This document shows positions 32,791 through 45,487 of a stretch of 64,000 bases of DNA, in pieces. The notes below the pieces were generated by a model, which saw nothing but the letters and a program-made list of their open reading frames with translations, was not told the DNA's origin and made no database searches. Both the position numbers and the translations under genes were made by a program. The stretch comes from Canna indica (Eukaryota; Streptophyta; Magnoliopsida; Zingiberales; Cannaceae), in the NCBI GenBank assembly GCA_034359265.1, contig CP136890.1, forward strand, positions 54,987,501-55,051,500. Reading direction: 5' to 3'. Numbering within the stretch: the first letter of the stretch is position 1; every line of letters starts with the position of its first letter.

Positions 32791-35510
32791 TGTATTACCC
32801 GAGGTTTCCTAATATAGAATTTATTTTGGTGCAGCGCACCTGATCGGGAGCTAGTCGGGTCGAGTCGCGAAATCACCGCGAGTAGAAGGTATAATTTAAG
32901 TTTTATGAAATTTTTGCTAAATATCCCTTTCCTTCATGATCATGAAATGATTTAGTAGAGTTGGATCTGAAATTGTGTTCGCAGATCGAGTCGGGGTTCA
33001 AATCGGGCTCGGATTGAGTTGAATAGGGGCTAATTAAGTGAGAGGGGCAAATTATGAGGGAATTAAACCCTCACCCCCCCTAGCAACCGTGCGGCTCAAG
33101 CATTGGAGCCGTACGCAGCCCGAGAAGAGAGAGGAGAGAGGGAGAGCTTTGAGGTCGGCACTGGATTCGTGCTGCCATCGGAAAAATCGAGATTGTCGTC
33201 GCTCGTCCAATTTTTCCCTTAGATCAAGGAGAGTGGATCTTACCCGGTTATGTAGGGTAGGCGGGTAGCCGACCCAAGGTTTTAAAGGTATTTCCAATTT
33301 CTCTAGTAATTTCATCGATAAACCAATGTTTCTTCCAAGATTCAATTCACCCGGTTATGTTGTTCGTATGAAGTTTTCTCATTGTTTTCTTGATGATTGG
33401 GGCTGGCCACATGAAAGGAAAAAGGGGGAAGGTCATGCTGAATTTTCCCCCAATTTTCTAGAGTGGTCGGAAGCCCTCGGATTGAGTTTCTCTCGCGATT
33501 GATGACTTGATTCCTCTCAACCATGGCTGAGAACCTTTTTCCCCTACACTGGTTGCTCTCGGCCGAGCATGAGCAGCCTTGGGTAGGCTCGGCCAAGTAG
33601 GTGGGGGAAGGGGAAAATGGTTCGAGTTGGTTCACGTTTACATATAGGGTATTAAATCCTTGATTTCATATGGATTACTCAATCAATATATGAATTGATA
33701 GATTGATTTCATATGGATCACTCAATCAATATAGATTGATTTCATATGGATCACTCAATCAATATATAGATTGAGAATATCATAATATAAGGAAATGTTC
33801 TTGATAGTGTATACATGTTTAGAATTTCGTATGGCATATAATTTTGAGAAAGTTCCTCCATTAATTTACTAGTATTGAATTTTTACCATGATAGTTCAAT
33901 TATTACCTTGCTGAAATTTATTGATTAAATGCAGAATTAAATTTCTTTATTGTTGCAAACATGTGGTTATTCATGGTACTAAGTGTAGAATAGTTTCCTT
34001 ATAATTTAGATGTTGTTATATAACTATATTTGAACATTTCTATGCTTATGACATGTGATTTACACTTAAGGAACGTGGCGAATGAAACTAGATGATTATA
34101 AGAAAATTATAGGGTGTTAATTGTCGGAGAAATTTGGACATAGACAAGCTGGGTTTCACACCTAGAAATAAATCAGCGGGCACTAGTGTGCGGATGGGAG
34201 ATCTCGGAATGGGGGAACCAGATGCGGGTGAATGCCCGGGATTAAATAAGGAAACTTTATAATACTTTGCTTGTGTATTGTGATTGTGATGGTCGGCTGA
34301 GAAGCATGGACGGTCAGAATGACTAATGCTTGACTCGGCAGGTGATTAGGGTCTTGAGATTGCTTCAGCAGGCCCGCTAGCCCTAACCCGATGGGTTCTT
34401 GAGACTAGTTGACCATCCTAGTCGACGGCTCGATGATTGCTCTGACTTTCCTTATGTGATATGTGGGCCGTGCGGCCGGATTATTATTTTGTGGTAAAGG
34501 GCGGGCAGATTCGAGCCACCAGTTCTTGAGCAGATTCTAGTGGCCGAGTATTGCCCAGTCTAGTAGGGCCGTTATGACCGGTAGTATGGTTTATATAGGA
34601 TGGCCTCTGGGCCGGTTATCATATAATGACTTGAATAGATCCCTAAATTTATAAATTGCTGACTTATATACATGTTGTTATTGGGGATTTATGTGGTGGT
34701 TCGGAAGAAACGCCAAACTAGGTCTGGCGCGCACCGGCTTGGTCCTGAAGTGCGCTAGGCCTAGTCTGCAGTGCGCCGGCCTAGGCCTGTCATGCGCTAG
34801 GCCTAGTTTGGCCCGAGCCAGAGTCTGGCTCAAGCTCGATCGAGTAGATTTTTTTTAAAAAATTTAAAAATTTAAAATTAAATTTTTAACCTTTAAAATT
34901 ATAAATTTAAATATTTAAAAAATTAAATTTAATTATTTAATTATTCAGGCCAGACCGAGCCCGAGTGGGCGGGCTCGGGCCCGAGCTGGGCTTGCCCGCG
35001 GTGTGTTCGGGTTGTTCCTGGCACGGCCCAAAATATGGTCGGGCCGGGCCGAGCCCGGGCCTGGGTCGGCCCAAGCATGGCCCATTGCCACCTCTAAATT
35101 GTGGACTTAGTTTATTTCTCTTGTTTTTGCAAAGCCCAACCATTGAGGTCAGGCTTGGAGTCATGGTGCAGCTAGAGGGCAAGCAGTGGCGTAGATCTCG
35201 TAGTAGCGTCCAGTAGTCGTAGTCGTGATGTCTAGGGTTGTGTTTTTTTACACTGATTGATGTTTAATTTGAAAACATGTATTTGACTTCTAACTCGATA
35301 TGTTCTTAATAGTTGGTTTGTTTTTACAACTCTTTTAAATTTGTTCGAGACTTGTTTTAAATTAAATAAAATTTTGCGTCGTTGTCCTTCTACATGTATG
35401 TTTTCTGGTTGGCGTGTATTCTCAGTATTTTGCTATTCAGTGTATGTGGAAGGCTTCAGGATAGGACATAAACCCTGGCCGATCACGCAACCCCGAGTTG
35501 GGGCATGACA
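32791..35510 (+). repeat. 5' LTR of element B
   Basis: 2720 bp, TGTATTACCCGAGG to GGGGCATGACA. Compared with the 2361-bp 3' LTR it carries an extra block (about 34708-35098). It lacks about 90 bp between two GCTA repeats near 34378 and has a short tandem expansion of 'atatggatcactcaatcaat' at about 33670-33765. Confidence 0.9.
34708..35098. mobile_element. Insert in the B 5' LTR, possibly a hAT-type MITE
   Basis: This block replaces about 15 bp of the LTR as judged from the 3' LTR. It starts with a small inverted pair (CCAAACTAGG ... CCTAGTTTGG, 34713-34813). It has a strongly AT-rich core (34850-34945) and a G+C-rich part with 'gggccgagcccgggc'. It ends TTGCCACCTCTA, which resembles the termini of many plant hAT MITEs. 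A matching left terminus and target duplication are not evident, so it may be truncated. Confidence 0.45.
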
Positions 35511-35514
35511 AAGT

Positions 35515-35526
35515 TGGTATCAGAGC
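35515..35526 (+). other. Primer binding site of element B
   Basis: TGGTATCAGAGC, four bases after the LTR end, is complementary to tRNA-Met. Confidence 0.92.
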
Positions 35527-35728
35527 TTTTGGTTAGGTCTTGAGTATGACTAGGAGTTGGGTACCGTATGAGACATATGCTAGCGTGTCGACATACGGTC
35601 TAGGTATGCTACAAGACCTGGCAACCACGACTGCACTTAGCGCACCATACGGTTAGTAATTTAAATTACAGTTGAATAAATTATTTATGTTAACGGGAGA
35701 ATTGTTCTTTTTTCTCTATGCTAGTGTG

Positions 35729-36597
35729 ATGGAAACTCATAATGATGCACTGAGCGATAGTGGCAGTAATTCGAAGGATGCCAGGGCCGAGGCCGGGGCA
35801 GGGAAAGAGAGTAGTCCAAAGAGCAGGGACGGAATTCCGCGGTTGCTCAATTGCAAGCTTAGGTGGCTCAGTTAACAGAGGCGCTCCGCAGGGAGCAAGA
35901 GTTGAGGCAACAAATGCAGCAGCAGCAGTAGCCGCCGCAGCCAGTACTTGTGGCCCCTTTGGTACCGAAGGTGGTTGAGCAGGTGACACCACAGATCAAG
36001 GTCCCAGGAGCACCTACATACGCAGACTTTGTCAAGTTTAGGCCGCCAGTATTCATCGGGACAGACCGACAGGTGGAAGTCATCGAGTTTCTTGGGGACT
36101 GTTACGAGCTGTGTGTGGAACTGGGATGTTCATCAGAGACAATGGCTCGCATGGTTGGCCTACAGCTGAGGGAACTTGAGAAGAATTGGTTGCATACTTG
36201 GAGAGGTCGTAGAGCAGCAAACGTACCACTTCCCACCGGGGAAGAATTTAGGGCAGCGGTAGAAGAGCAGTACCTGCTGATGAGTGTTCGCTATAAGCGG
36301 GCACGAGATTTTGAGTTGCTGCGTCAGTCTATAGGCATGTCAGTAACAGAATATGAAATGGAGTTTACCCGACTTTCTAAGTACCACCCAACACTGGTGG
36401 CTACTGAGACCGCCACGGTGAAGAGGTTCGTCAAGGGATTGAGATCTCAAATAGACAGGCTTATCCATTACACCGAGGATTCCACATTTGCTTGTGTGGT
36501 GGATGAGGCCCTTCGGAAGGAAGCACTAGAGTTGTACGAGAGAAATGACAGACCACCCGAGAAGAAATTTCGGCCTAAAGGATCTGGGGGTCGACCG
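35729..36597 (+). pseudogene. gag of element B, 5' part
   Basis: An ATG at 35729 (METHNDALSDSGS) opens the gene, followed by a frameshift. A Gln/Glu-rich helical stretch is interrupted by TAG codons, including one near 35930 after a Gln run. From 35950 there is a long open stretch with the retrotransposon Gag domain: 'CYELCVELGCSSETMARMVG', 'FRAAVEEQYL', 'FELLRQSIGMSVTEYEMEF' and 'LRSQIDRLIH'. The basic tail is cut at 36597 by the fold-back element. Confidence 0.85.
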
Positions 36598-38850
36598 TGT
36601 TGGGTGAAATGGCACACTAGAGGGGGGTGAATAGTGTGTTATCTAAAACTTCTTGCCTAATTCCGGTTTTAATCCTTTTTCGATTAATAGCAAGCAGAAG
36701 CAATAAATATGAAGCAATAAACACAAACAGAAAATCAATGTTAACACAACGATTTATAGTGGTTCGGCCCCAATGCCTACTCCACTACCTAAGCACCCGC
36801 TTAGGATTTCCAAACTAAGTTTACTAGATTAAATTGATTCCCTTACACAGAGGACTTTGACCCGACGAGTCTCACTCTCAACCTAAGGCACTTCCACACT
36901 CGGAATTCTCTGCCTTCTTACCGAGAGCACTCTTTCACCTCAACCCTAAGGGACAACTCAACTAATCCTAGTAAACTACGTTTACAACGGTGGGTTTAAG
37001 CCTTAACACCAAGGCAACCACCAACTCAATCAACCTAGAACTCTAGGTTTGCACAAGTTCAAATACAATGAAAAAAACATCAAAATACAACAATAATGAG
37101 AGCAAACAATAAACAATACACACTTAGCTCTCAAACAAGATGTCCTAGCTCCTCTTGATGACTTGAAGATGAATCAAGATAAGCTAAAAGTCAATCACAA
37201 GGTTTCAAGGCTCAAAGCTAGGGCTCTTTGCAAGGATGGCTCAAGAATACTTGTAGAGATGCAAGGATTGGTTCTTTGAGGCTTAGAAGCATCAATAATT
37301 CGCTGGGAGAAGGATTGGGATGGGTATTTATAACCTCCCACACGAAATAGCGTGTCAACGGGCGAAAAACTAGTCATTTTCGCCGTTCGATCGCTTGCCG
37401 GTCGATCGTCGGTCGACCGACCGATCGACTGCCCAGCGATCGCTGACTTTCTGTGCCTTAAATACTCTGTTCGATCGACTGAAATAGGCTACTGCCGGTT
37501 TTTAACACCATTCGATCTATCAATCGGTCGATCGAACCTGAACTGGGCAGTTTGGTTAGGCTTTGTTTGTTCGTTTTCAGGTTCCATCTTCGCTAAGTCT
37601 ACTTATATAACATTTATTAACTTTACCCCCCATTTGGATTCAATAAAAATATACCTAACCATTTGGTTTAGTACAAATTTTCGGAAAATGAAATTTTCCT
37701 AACCTTCCGGATCAAGAATGGGTACGCTAAAGGCTTCCAAAAACTCCTAAAAGATACCTTGTTATCTAGTTTTAACCCAAGGAATAATTACCACCATTTT
37801 TTATGTCAGGAAAATATCTAGGTCATATAGCCCTCGAAGGAGTTCCCTAGGACGATTTTCGGGTTTTCATGTTTTGGGATTCAGGGATGGTTTTTGGGTT
37901 CTTATGCATCATCATGAGGATTTTACAACATAAACTAGATACCCTAAACCTAGACTCGGTCAACCGAAGTGAGCCCAGAAGCGGCAGAATGCCGCGGCTG
38001 CTTGGGCGGTCGATCGACGATCGACCGGCAAGCGACCTGGCGTTGGCAACAGGCAAAAATACGCCCGTTGATGAGCCATTTCATTTGGGGGTTATAAATA
38101 CCCATCCCAAACTCTCTTCCAAGCCTTCCATGATGCATCCAAGCTTCCATTGAGCCATATTTGATCATCTCTAAAGGATTTCTTGAGCCATCTCTTTGCA
38201 ATGCCTAGTTTCCAAGATAAAACCTTGATCTAGCCTTTGAACCTTCAAGATTCATCTTCTCAAGGCATCAAGAGGACTAGGGAGTTTCTTTTGGAGCTAA
38301 GTATAGTTTGATTTGTTTATTGCTCCAGTTGTTATTGTATTTTCTTGGTTATTTTCATTGTATACCATTTGTGTAAACCTAGGTTGATAGGTTTGATTGA
38401 TTTGGTGGTTGCCTTGGTGTTAAGGCTTAAACCCACCATTGTAATTGTAGTTTACTAGGATTAGTTGAGTTGTCCTTAGGTTGAGGTGGGAGAGTGCTCT
38501 CGGTAGGAAGGCGGGATACTTCCGGGTGTGGAAGTGCCTTCGGTTTGAGAGCAGAGACTTTTCGGTGAAAAGTCCTCATTGTAAGGAAACTAAGTAATCT
38601 AGTTAAACTAGTTTGGAAATCCAAAGCGGGGTGCTTAGGTAGTGGAGTAGGTATTGGGGCCGAATCACTATAAATCATTGTGTTAGCATTGGTATCTTTG
38701 TGTTTGCTAAATTGCTTTATTATTGCTTCCGCATTTAGTTGATAAATTTCAATTTGCCTAAGTAATCAAGTAAACGATTAAAATCGGAATTAGGCGAAAG
38801 ATTTAGATAACACACTATTCCCCCCCTCTAGTTTGGCCATTTCACCCACA
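36598..38850. mobile_element. Fold-back element made of two inverted LTR-like arms
   Basis: The left end TGTTGGGTGAAATGGCAC and the inverted right end TGTGGGTGAAATGGCCA are complementary. The similarity runs inward about 840 bp on each side (36598-37435 and about 37985-38850) around a unique centre of about 550 bp. Each arm resembles the Gag-only family's LTR, including 'gccccaatgcctactccac', a TATAAATA box and GGTCGACCG palindromes. The LTR ends that normally face the PBS both point outward. No PBS, gag or clear target duplication was found. It sits in the gag of element B. Confidence 0.8.
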
Positions 38851-38981
38851 CTAGGCAACAAGGCAGGCAGAGTCAGGGGGTGCCGCTCAGAAGACAGACA
38901 TGCCGTAGTGTAGTCGCTGTAACAGGAAACACTAGGGGGCTTATTATGGCCGTACTGATGCATGCTTCGGATGTGGGCAGG
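38851..38981 (+). pseudogene. gag of element B, middle part with first half of the zinc knuckle
   Basis: This resumes the basic, Gly/Gln-rich gag tail seen in element F at 5340-5490. It ends inside the CCHC zinc knuckle, after the first two cysteines (Cys-Phe-Gly-Cys-Gly-Gln). The solo LTR at 38982 interrupts there. GCAGG at 38977-38981 is its target duplication. Confidence 0.75.
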
Positions 38982-41834
38982 TGTCACGCCCCAACAAAGG
39001 GTCACGTGACCGGCCAGGGTATACGTGCCTATACCTCGCAGCCTAAACCATGCACATGCCTACTCAACAAATAAATAATAGCGGAAAGAAATAACACGTT
39101 TCTTTTCAAATGAAAAGCAAACCAAAATAGAGTTTATTACAAGTAGTTTAACTGAAACATAAAGTGCAGTAACAACAAATTAAGTTCAACATTTTAAAAG
39201 TCCAGATAAAATAAAGTATGAAATAAATGACATAAATGTTCTCAGGTGCTACAACTCCAAATCAAACCAATAAAAGTGCATGACCACTACCAAAATACTC
39301 GACTACGACCCTAACTAGGACTGCTATAAGATCATGCAGCTCCTCTACCCTCCAATGTTGCCAACTGCTCCAATCCACCTCACCGGTCAGGCTCTGCAAA
39401 ATAGAAATCAAACGACAACGGGTGAGTTCAAAGAACCCAGTGAGCGGTTCTACCAACCCCCACAAAAAATAACATAGAGACAACAAGAATACATATATCT
39501 CTACAGGAGGTAAAGTCACAAAGGTGTGACTAGCTAACAGGCCAACTGGCCACACATGCCCCAAGGTATCCAACCCTTTAAGAGTGGAGTACATCAGGCC
39601 GAAGCCTACCATGCCTGAAGGCAACAACACATACTAGGATAATCGGGAAGACCCTCCGAACTTATCCTAGTATAAGGAAACCCGAGAGCAATCGAGAAGG
39701 CCCTCCGTACTTGCTCCGCGAGACGTGACATCACAAGAGTAATCGGGTAGGCCCTCCGAATTTACTCTTTTAAGACATCACAGGAATAATTGGAAAATGC
39801 CCTCCGAACTCATTCCTCTTTAAATAAAAATCACCTCGGGAATAATCGGGTAGGCCCTCCGAATTTACTCTTTTAAGACATCAAAGGAATAATTGGAAAA
39901 TGCCCTCCGAACTCATTCCTCTTTAAATAAAAATCACCTCGGGGATAATCGGGTAGGCCCTCCGAACTTATCCCACGAGGCCAAACTGGAACAATCGGGA
40001 AAGGCCATTCGAACTTGTTCTACAGGTTGGGAATTTGTCATCCAACTTCTCGGGCCTAGCCCGCAATCTGGCTCCTAATCGAGCTGCTCCACCATTCATA
40101 AAGATATGGTGCAACATAACCGAAGTCAAGATTCTCCTGCGGTGTCCTAGGGGTGTAATTATAAAGAAGCGTCTCAACACTCCAAACCTGACCCCTATCG
40201 CTTAGACCCGTAATGTCTTGAACTCGTGTGGTTTTATTTCATGCAAACTTTATGTGTTGGTTCATAACAGATTATGTTGACCCTTAACCCAATTTTTAAT
40301 TATGCAATTAAAATTTAGATCACCAAGATTAGGGTTTTGTTTTAGCTTACTGTTGTGCCCAGTACTGATGTATCTAACCCAATTCAAGTCTCCAAAGTGT
40401 GTCCTATATTTCCAAACTATGTTTTCTGGTCAAAACAATAGGTTACACGACTATATTCAAAGTATAATACACACACCGCAGAAAGCAATCTAAAAATAAC
40501 ACAGATTCATCATCTCAGCATAAAATTCCAGCAACATTCAATTTTCAGCCTATCATGAAATTAAATCCAAAAATTAATAGAAATTAAATCCTTAATTATC
40601 ATTAGGACAGAATACTAATCTCAAGATTAATTTCACAGATTTCTTGCTTATTAATCAAGATTAACAAGAATCTACAACACCTTAATCAAGAAACAAACAT
40701 CAAGATTAAGAACCCCTTTCCAAGAATCTCCATGGCATAAATATCAGGATCCTGATCCTATAACATGATTTCTACCCAAAAATCAAAGATTTAAATCTAA
40801 TGCATGCAATCCATAAATAAAGAAACTATTTAGGTAAAGGAATGAAAATTTGCATATCAAGGTAACGAGAACGCTCATTCGGGCATTTCATCGAACACCT
40901 TGAGGGCAACCCCAATTTCCCCCTTGGCCGAGCACCCCTAGGTTTACCCTAGGGCTGCCGAGCCTCATAGGGGAGAGTTTAGGGCCTCCTCAAGCACAAA
41001 CCACAAGAAAACACGGTAAGAACTCGAGAAATCATCGAAACAAATCAAGAACGATAAGCTGCCAAGAATGGCTTCAAGAATTCGAAGAAATACCGAAAGA
41101 GAGGGTAAAACCACTCACCTAATTTGGAAAGATGATTGGAGAAGAAAGTCCAATTGACGGTCTCCGATTTCGGCTCCGAAATCCGACGGCTCAACCCCAA
41201 AAGAAAGGAAGGCAGGCGGCGGCTCCTCCCAAGCCGCCGACTCCAAGGGGAAAAAGGGAAGCAAGAGGGGTGGTTGGCTTGCTAGCGGCTCCCTCGGCTC
41301 GGCTCCACAGGGAAGGAAGAAGAAGAGAGGAGAAGGGAAGGGCTTTAGGCGACTGCTCCAAGGTGGAAGAGAAGGGGGGGCCCGGCTAGCAGCTTGGCTG
41401 GCGGCTGGCTCATCTTCTCAAAAAATTTGGGTGGCTCCAAAATAGGAGCCACAAGCCAAGGGGAGGGGTTTTTATACTCCCTCCTCAACCCTAACCCCTC
41501 TAAACCCTTTATCCAACCCGCATCCACCTTAAGCCGAACCTGAACCCGCTAACTTAAATTAACTTAATTAAATCTTATTCTAATCCCATAATAAATCATA
41601 AGTAATTAAATAAGCATATCCACGTAACATAATTAAACAATTATGCATACACAACATCAAATTGTAAAAATTAAACTATTCAAGCCTAATTCACATATTT
41701 TATATCCTACTTACCCGAGCTCGCAAGCTCGCACCGGACCGTGAGTCGACTCGGCTCGACCTCGAATTAGTCTGCTAGGCTGGCAAACACAAACCATGAG
41801 AGGAAAAATAAAATTAAATATCTAGGATATTACA
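38982..41834 (-). repeat. Solo LTR E1 (family E), minus orientation
   Basis: 2853 bp, from TGTCACGCCCCAAC to ...ATATTACA (sense: TGTAATATCC ... GGGGCGTGACA), with a perfect target duplication GCAGG (38977-38981 and 41835-41839). No internal region is present, which indicates unequal recombination between the two LTRs of a full element. It is related along its length to E2 (52035-54763) and to 7377-8351. A minus-strand TATA box lies at about 41470. The proline- and glycine-rich frames at 41132-41389 and nearby are low-complexity shadows. Confidence 0.93.
39631..40020 (-). repeat. Covarying hairpin array in solo LTR E1 (8 units)
   Basis: Eight units of about 30-43 bp share the core TCGGGTAGGCCCTCCGAA (with variants). 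In most units the core is flanked by complementary arms whose sequence differs between units: 12-bp ATACTAGGATAA with its complement (39631-39673); GAGCAA/TTGCTC (39686-39716); AAGAGTAA/TTACTCTT (39735-39769); AGGAAT/ATTCCT (39782-39817 and again after 39880); GGGATAA/TTATCCC (39942-39974); GAACAA/TTGTTC (39989-40020). One unit, near 39838-39872, has mismatched arms at a duplication boundary. An inner TCGG/CCGA stem closes a loop of about 9 bases. Confidence 0.9.
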
Positions 41835-44800
41835 GCAGGTTGGACACTTTAAGAAAGATTGTCCGGACAGAGGTGGCCAGAGATCTGAGCCATCGAAGGG
41901 AAAAGCGTCGATGTCCATGGGGTCAGTGGCACAAAAAGGTCAGATGCAGAGCAGGGGTCTGCATGCTAGCCATTCTGAGAGATCGTCTGCTAGAGTCTAC
42001 GCCATGAACCGTGATGGGGCAGAGGCATCTAAGGCATTGGTAAGAGGTACTATTTTAGTCAATTCATCTACTGCTTATGTTCTGTTTGATTCGGGTGTCA
42101 CGCACTCATTTGTATCTGTCAAATTTGCTGCTGGATTACCTATGGCACCTTCCTTGCTTGACGTGCCGTACGTTGTATCGACGCCTACGGGCGATGCATT
42201 AATAACTAAATCAATTTTTCGAGACTGCGAGGTGCTCATCTGCGGTCATGCATTGTGGGCAGAATTGACACTCCCGCCAATGCTTGAACTCGATGTCATA
42301 CTCGGCATGGATTGGCTGGCGGAGCACTTTGCGTCGGTGGATTGCAGGGCTAAGACTGTCACATTCAGCAAGCCCGGGTTGCTACAGTTCACCTTCCAAG
42401 AAGAAGGAAGGGGTGAGCCGATGGGAGTCATCTCAGCCCTTAAGGCTTGTAAACTACTTTTGGGCGGCTACCAGTCTTTCATGGCCTTCATATCTGTTGC
42501 CGAGGAAAAGGGGGGCACAGCAGGGGATGTCAGAGGTACTCAAGTAGTCTGTGAGTTCTCCGATGTATTTCCATTGGAGTTACCGGGATTGCCGCCTAGG
42601 AGAGAGATTGAATTCTGCATCGAGTTATAACCTGGAGTGAAACCGATCTCCATCCCACCCTATTAGATGGCGCCGGCCAAACACAGGGAATTAAAAGTGC
42701 AGTTGCAGGAGTTACTAGACTTGGGTTTCATTCGCCCAAGTGTGTCTCTGTGGGGTGCTCCGATTCTATTTGTGAAGAAAAAAGATGGGACCCTACGTAT
42801 GTGCATCGACTATAGGCAGCTTTACAAGGTGACAATCAAGAATCGTTACCCGCTGCCGAGAATCGACGACTTATTCGACCAATTGCAGGGGGCAAAATGG
42901 TTTTCAAAAATTGATTTGAGATCTAGGTACCATCAGCTAAGAATCCGAGACTGTGATGTGCCCAAGACTGCCTTTAGGACTCGTTATGGCCACTATGAGT
43001 TCCTGGTAATGTCGTTCGGGTTGACTAATGCATCTGCGGCTCTTATGGATCTAATGAACATAGTATTCAAGGAATACCTGGACCGATTCATGATCGTCTT
43101 TATTGATGACATGCTAGTGTACTCCAAGAACAAGGAGAAGCACTTTGAGCATTTGAGGATGGTCCTGGAAACCCTCAAAGGATATCAGTTGTATGCCAAA
43201 TTCATCAAATGTGAGTTTTGGTTAGAAAGTGTAGGGTTCTTAGGTCATATAGTGTCCAAGGAAGGAATAAGCATGGATCCCACCAAGGTAGAGGCGGTAA
43301 GAGACTGGAAGTAACCAACCAATGTGATTGAAGTCCGTAGTTTCTTGGGGTTAGCTAGGTATTACAGAAAGTTTGTAGAAAACTTCTCCAGGATTGCAAC
43401 CCCTCTAACCCGATTAACCCAGAAGTAGATCAAATTTGAGTGGGACAAGAAGTGTGAGGAGAGCTTCCTGAAGCTCAAGGAATGCTTGACGTCATCACCA
43501 ATATTGGTCGTACCTTCAGGCTCGGGAGGGTTTGTGATCTACTGTGACCTCTCGTGTCGGCCTCGGGTGTGTACTGATGCAGTATGGTAGAGTAATTGCT
43601 TACGCGTCCTGCCAGTTAAAGGTACATGAGAAGAACTATCCAACACATGATATGGAATTGGCGGCGGTAGTATTTGCTCTAAAGTTATGGCGCCACTACT
43701 TGTACAGCGAGGCTTGTGAAATTTATACCGACCATAAAAACCTCCAGTACTTGCTCACTCAAAAGGAGCTGAATCTAAGGTAGAGGAGGTGGCTAGAACT
43801 TCTGAAGGATTATAACTGTACCATCATGTACCATCCTGGGAAGGCCAATGTGGAGGCAGACGCCCTGAGCATGAAGTCCATGGGCAGCATGGCCTATTTA
43901 GCTGTCAGGAGGAGGCCGCTAGCTCGGGAGTTGGCACCGTGCCTGGATAGGGGAGCAGTACTAGCAGTATCAGCTTTAGGTGCCCTTGTGGTGCATCTGC
44001 GGGTACAATCCACCTTGGTGGATATGGTGCGTACCGCGCAGGGGGAGGACTCCTTCTGTTTTCTGACGAAGGACCTGGTCCAGAGGGGCGATGTGGATAA
44101 TGGCTTCAGGATTGACGCAGAGGGTGTCTTGAGGTACAAAGACTGGATCATGGTGCCTGATATAGCAGAGATGTGCAGGCAGGTTCTAGAGCTGGGCCAC
44201 CGTTCCACTTATACGATGCATCCGGGGGCCACCAAAATGTACCGAGACTTAAGGCAACACTACTTGTTGAAGGGCTTGAAAAACGAGGTAGTAGAGTTCG
44301 TATCCAAGTGTTTAGTCTGCCAGCAAGTGAAGGCCGAACACTTGAAACCCGCAGGGCTGCTTCAGAACCTCGAGGTGCCTGAGTGGAAGTGGGAGAAGAT
44401 CACCATGGACCTAGTGATCGGGCTGCCTAAGACAAGAGGTGGCCTTGATTCCATTTGGGTGGTAGTGGATCGGTTGACTAAGGCCGCGCACTTCATCCCG
44501 GTCAAAACTACCTTTTATGCTGAGTAGTACTCCAGACTATTTTTAGATAGGATTGTGGTATACTATGGTACCCCAGTGATGATCATATCAGATCGAGGTA
44601 CCCAGTTCAAAGCCCAATTTTGGCAGTCCTTCCAGGAAGCCTTGGGTACTCAGGTGCGCTTCAGCACAGCTTTCCATCCGCAGATGGACGGACAGTCAGA
44701 GAGAACCATCCATACCTTGGAAGATATGCTGAGGGCATGCGTTCTGGACCTGGCTGGCGGTTGGGAGAAACACCTCCCATTGATTGAGTTCGCCTACAAC

Positions 44801-45487
44801 AATAGCTATCACAGTAGCATTGATCCTTTCGAGGCCTTGTATGGGCGGAGGTGTAGATCACCAGTGGGATGGTTTGATGTCAGAAAATCTCTCATGGTGG
44901 GTCATGATCTAGTTGAGGAGGCGGTGGAGAAGGTGAAAATCATAAAGAAAAGATTGTTGGCGGCTCAGAGTCACTAGAAGATGTATGCTGACAAGAAGGC
45001 CAGAGAGTAGGAGTTCATGGAGGGCGACCTAGTGTTCCTGAAGGTCTCCCCCATGAAAGGAGTAGTTCGATTTGGAAAGAAAGGAAAGTTGAGCCCCAAG
45101 TTCGTCGAGCCTTTTTCCGTTCTCCAGTGAAGGGGTGTTGTAGCTTATGAGCTGACCTTGCCCCCTAGCATGAGTAGGGTACACCCGGTTTTTCATGTAT
45201 CAATGCTCAGGCGATATGTGAGGGATGATTCGCATGTGATTGAACCTTCTGTGGTTGAGGTGGATTCAGCTATCTCATTCGAGGAAAGGCCGACGGAGAT
45301 CCTTGACCGCAAAATTAGAAAGTTGTGGTCCAAGGAAATCCCTTTGGTAAAGGTTAGATGGGAACACCACTCAGGGCAAGAATCTACTTGGGAGATAGAG
45401 CGAGACATGAGAGAGCGCTACCCTTCCTTGTTTGAAGAACCGGTAAGTCCTTATGATTCAACAAAATTTGAGGGCGAATTTCCCTTC
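41835..45487 (+). pseudogene. gag end and pol of element B (protease, RT, RNase H, integrase, chromodomain-like)
   Basis: It resumes in the zinc knuckle (His and last Cys present). Then come a retropepsin with LFDSGVTHSFVS (about 42085-42120) and 'ELDVILGMDWLAEHF'. Reverse transcriptase spans 42667-43310 with catalytic FIDD (43099-43110); RNase H follows at 43500-43790. Integrase spans 44180-44980 with a His-His-Cys-Cys zinc site ('CLVCQQVK') and DDE residues ('ISDRGTQF', then 'SERTIHTLED'). A chromodomain-like end ('VRWEHHSGQESTWE') lies near 45350-45400. In-frame stops lie at 42628, 42664, 43312, 43426, 43781, 44525, 44975, 45008 and 45128. A 2-nt deletion near 43546 shifts the frame. The terminal stop is lost and the frame runs into the LTR. 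Confidence 0.93.
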
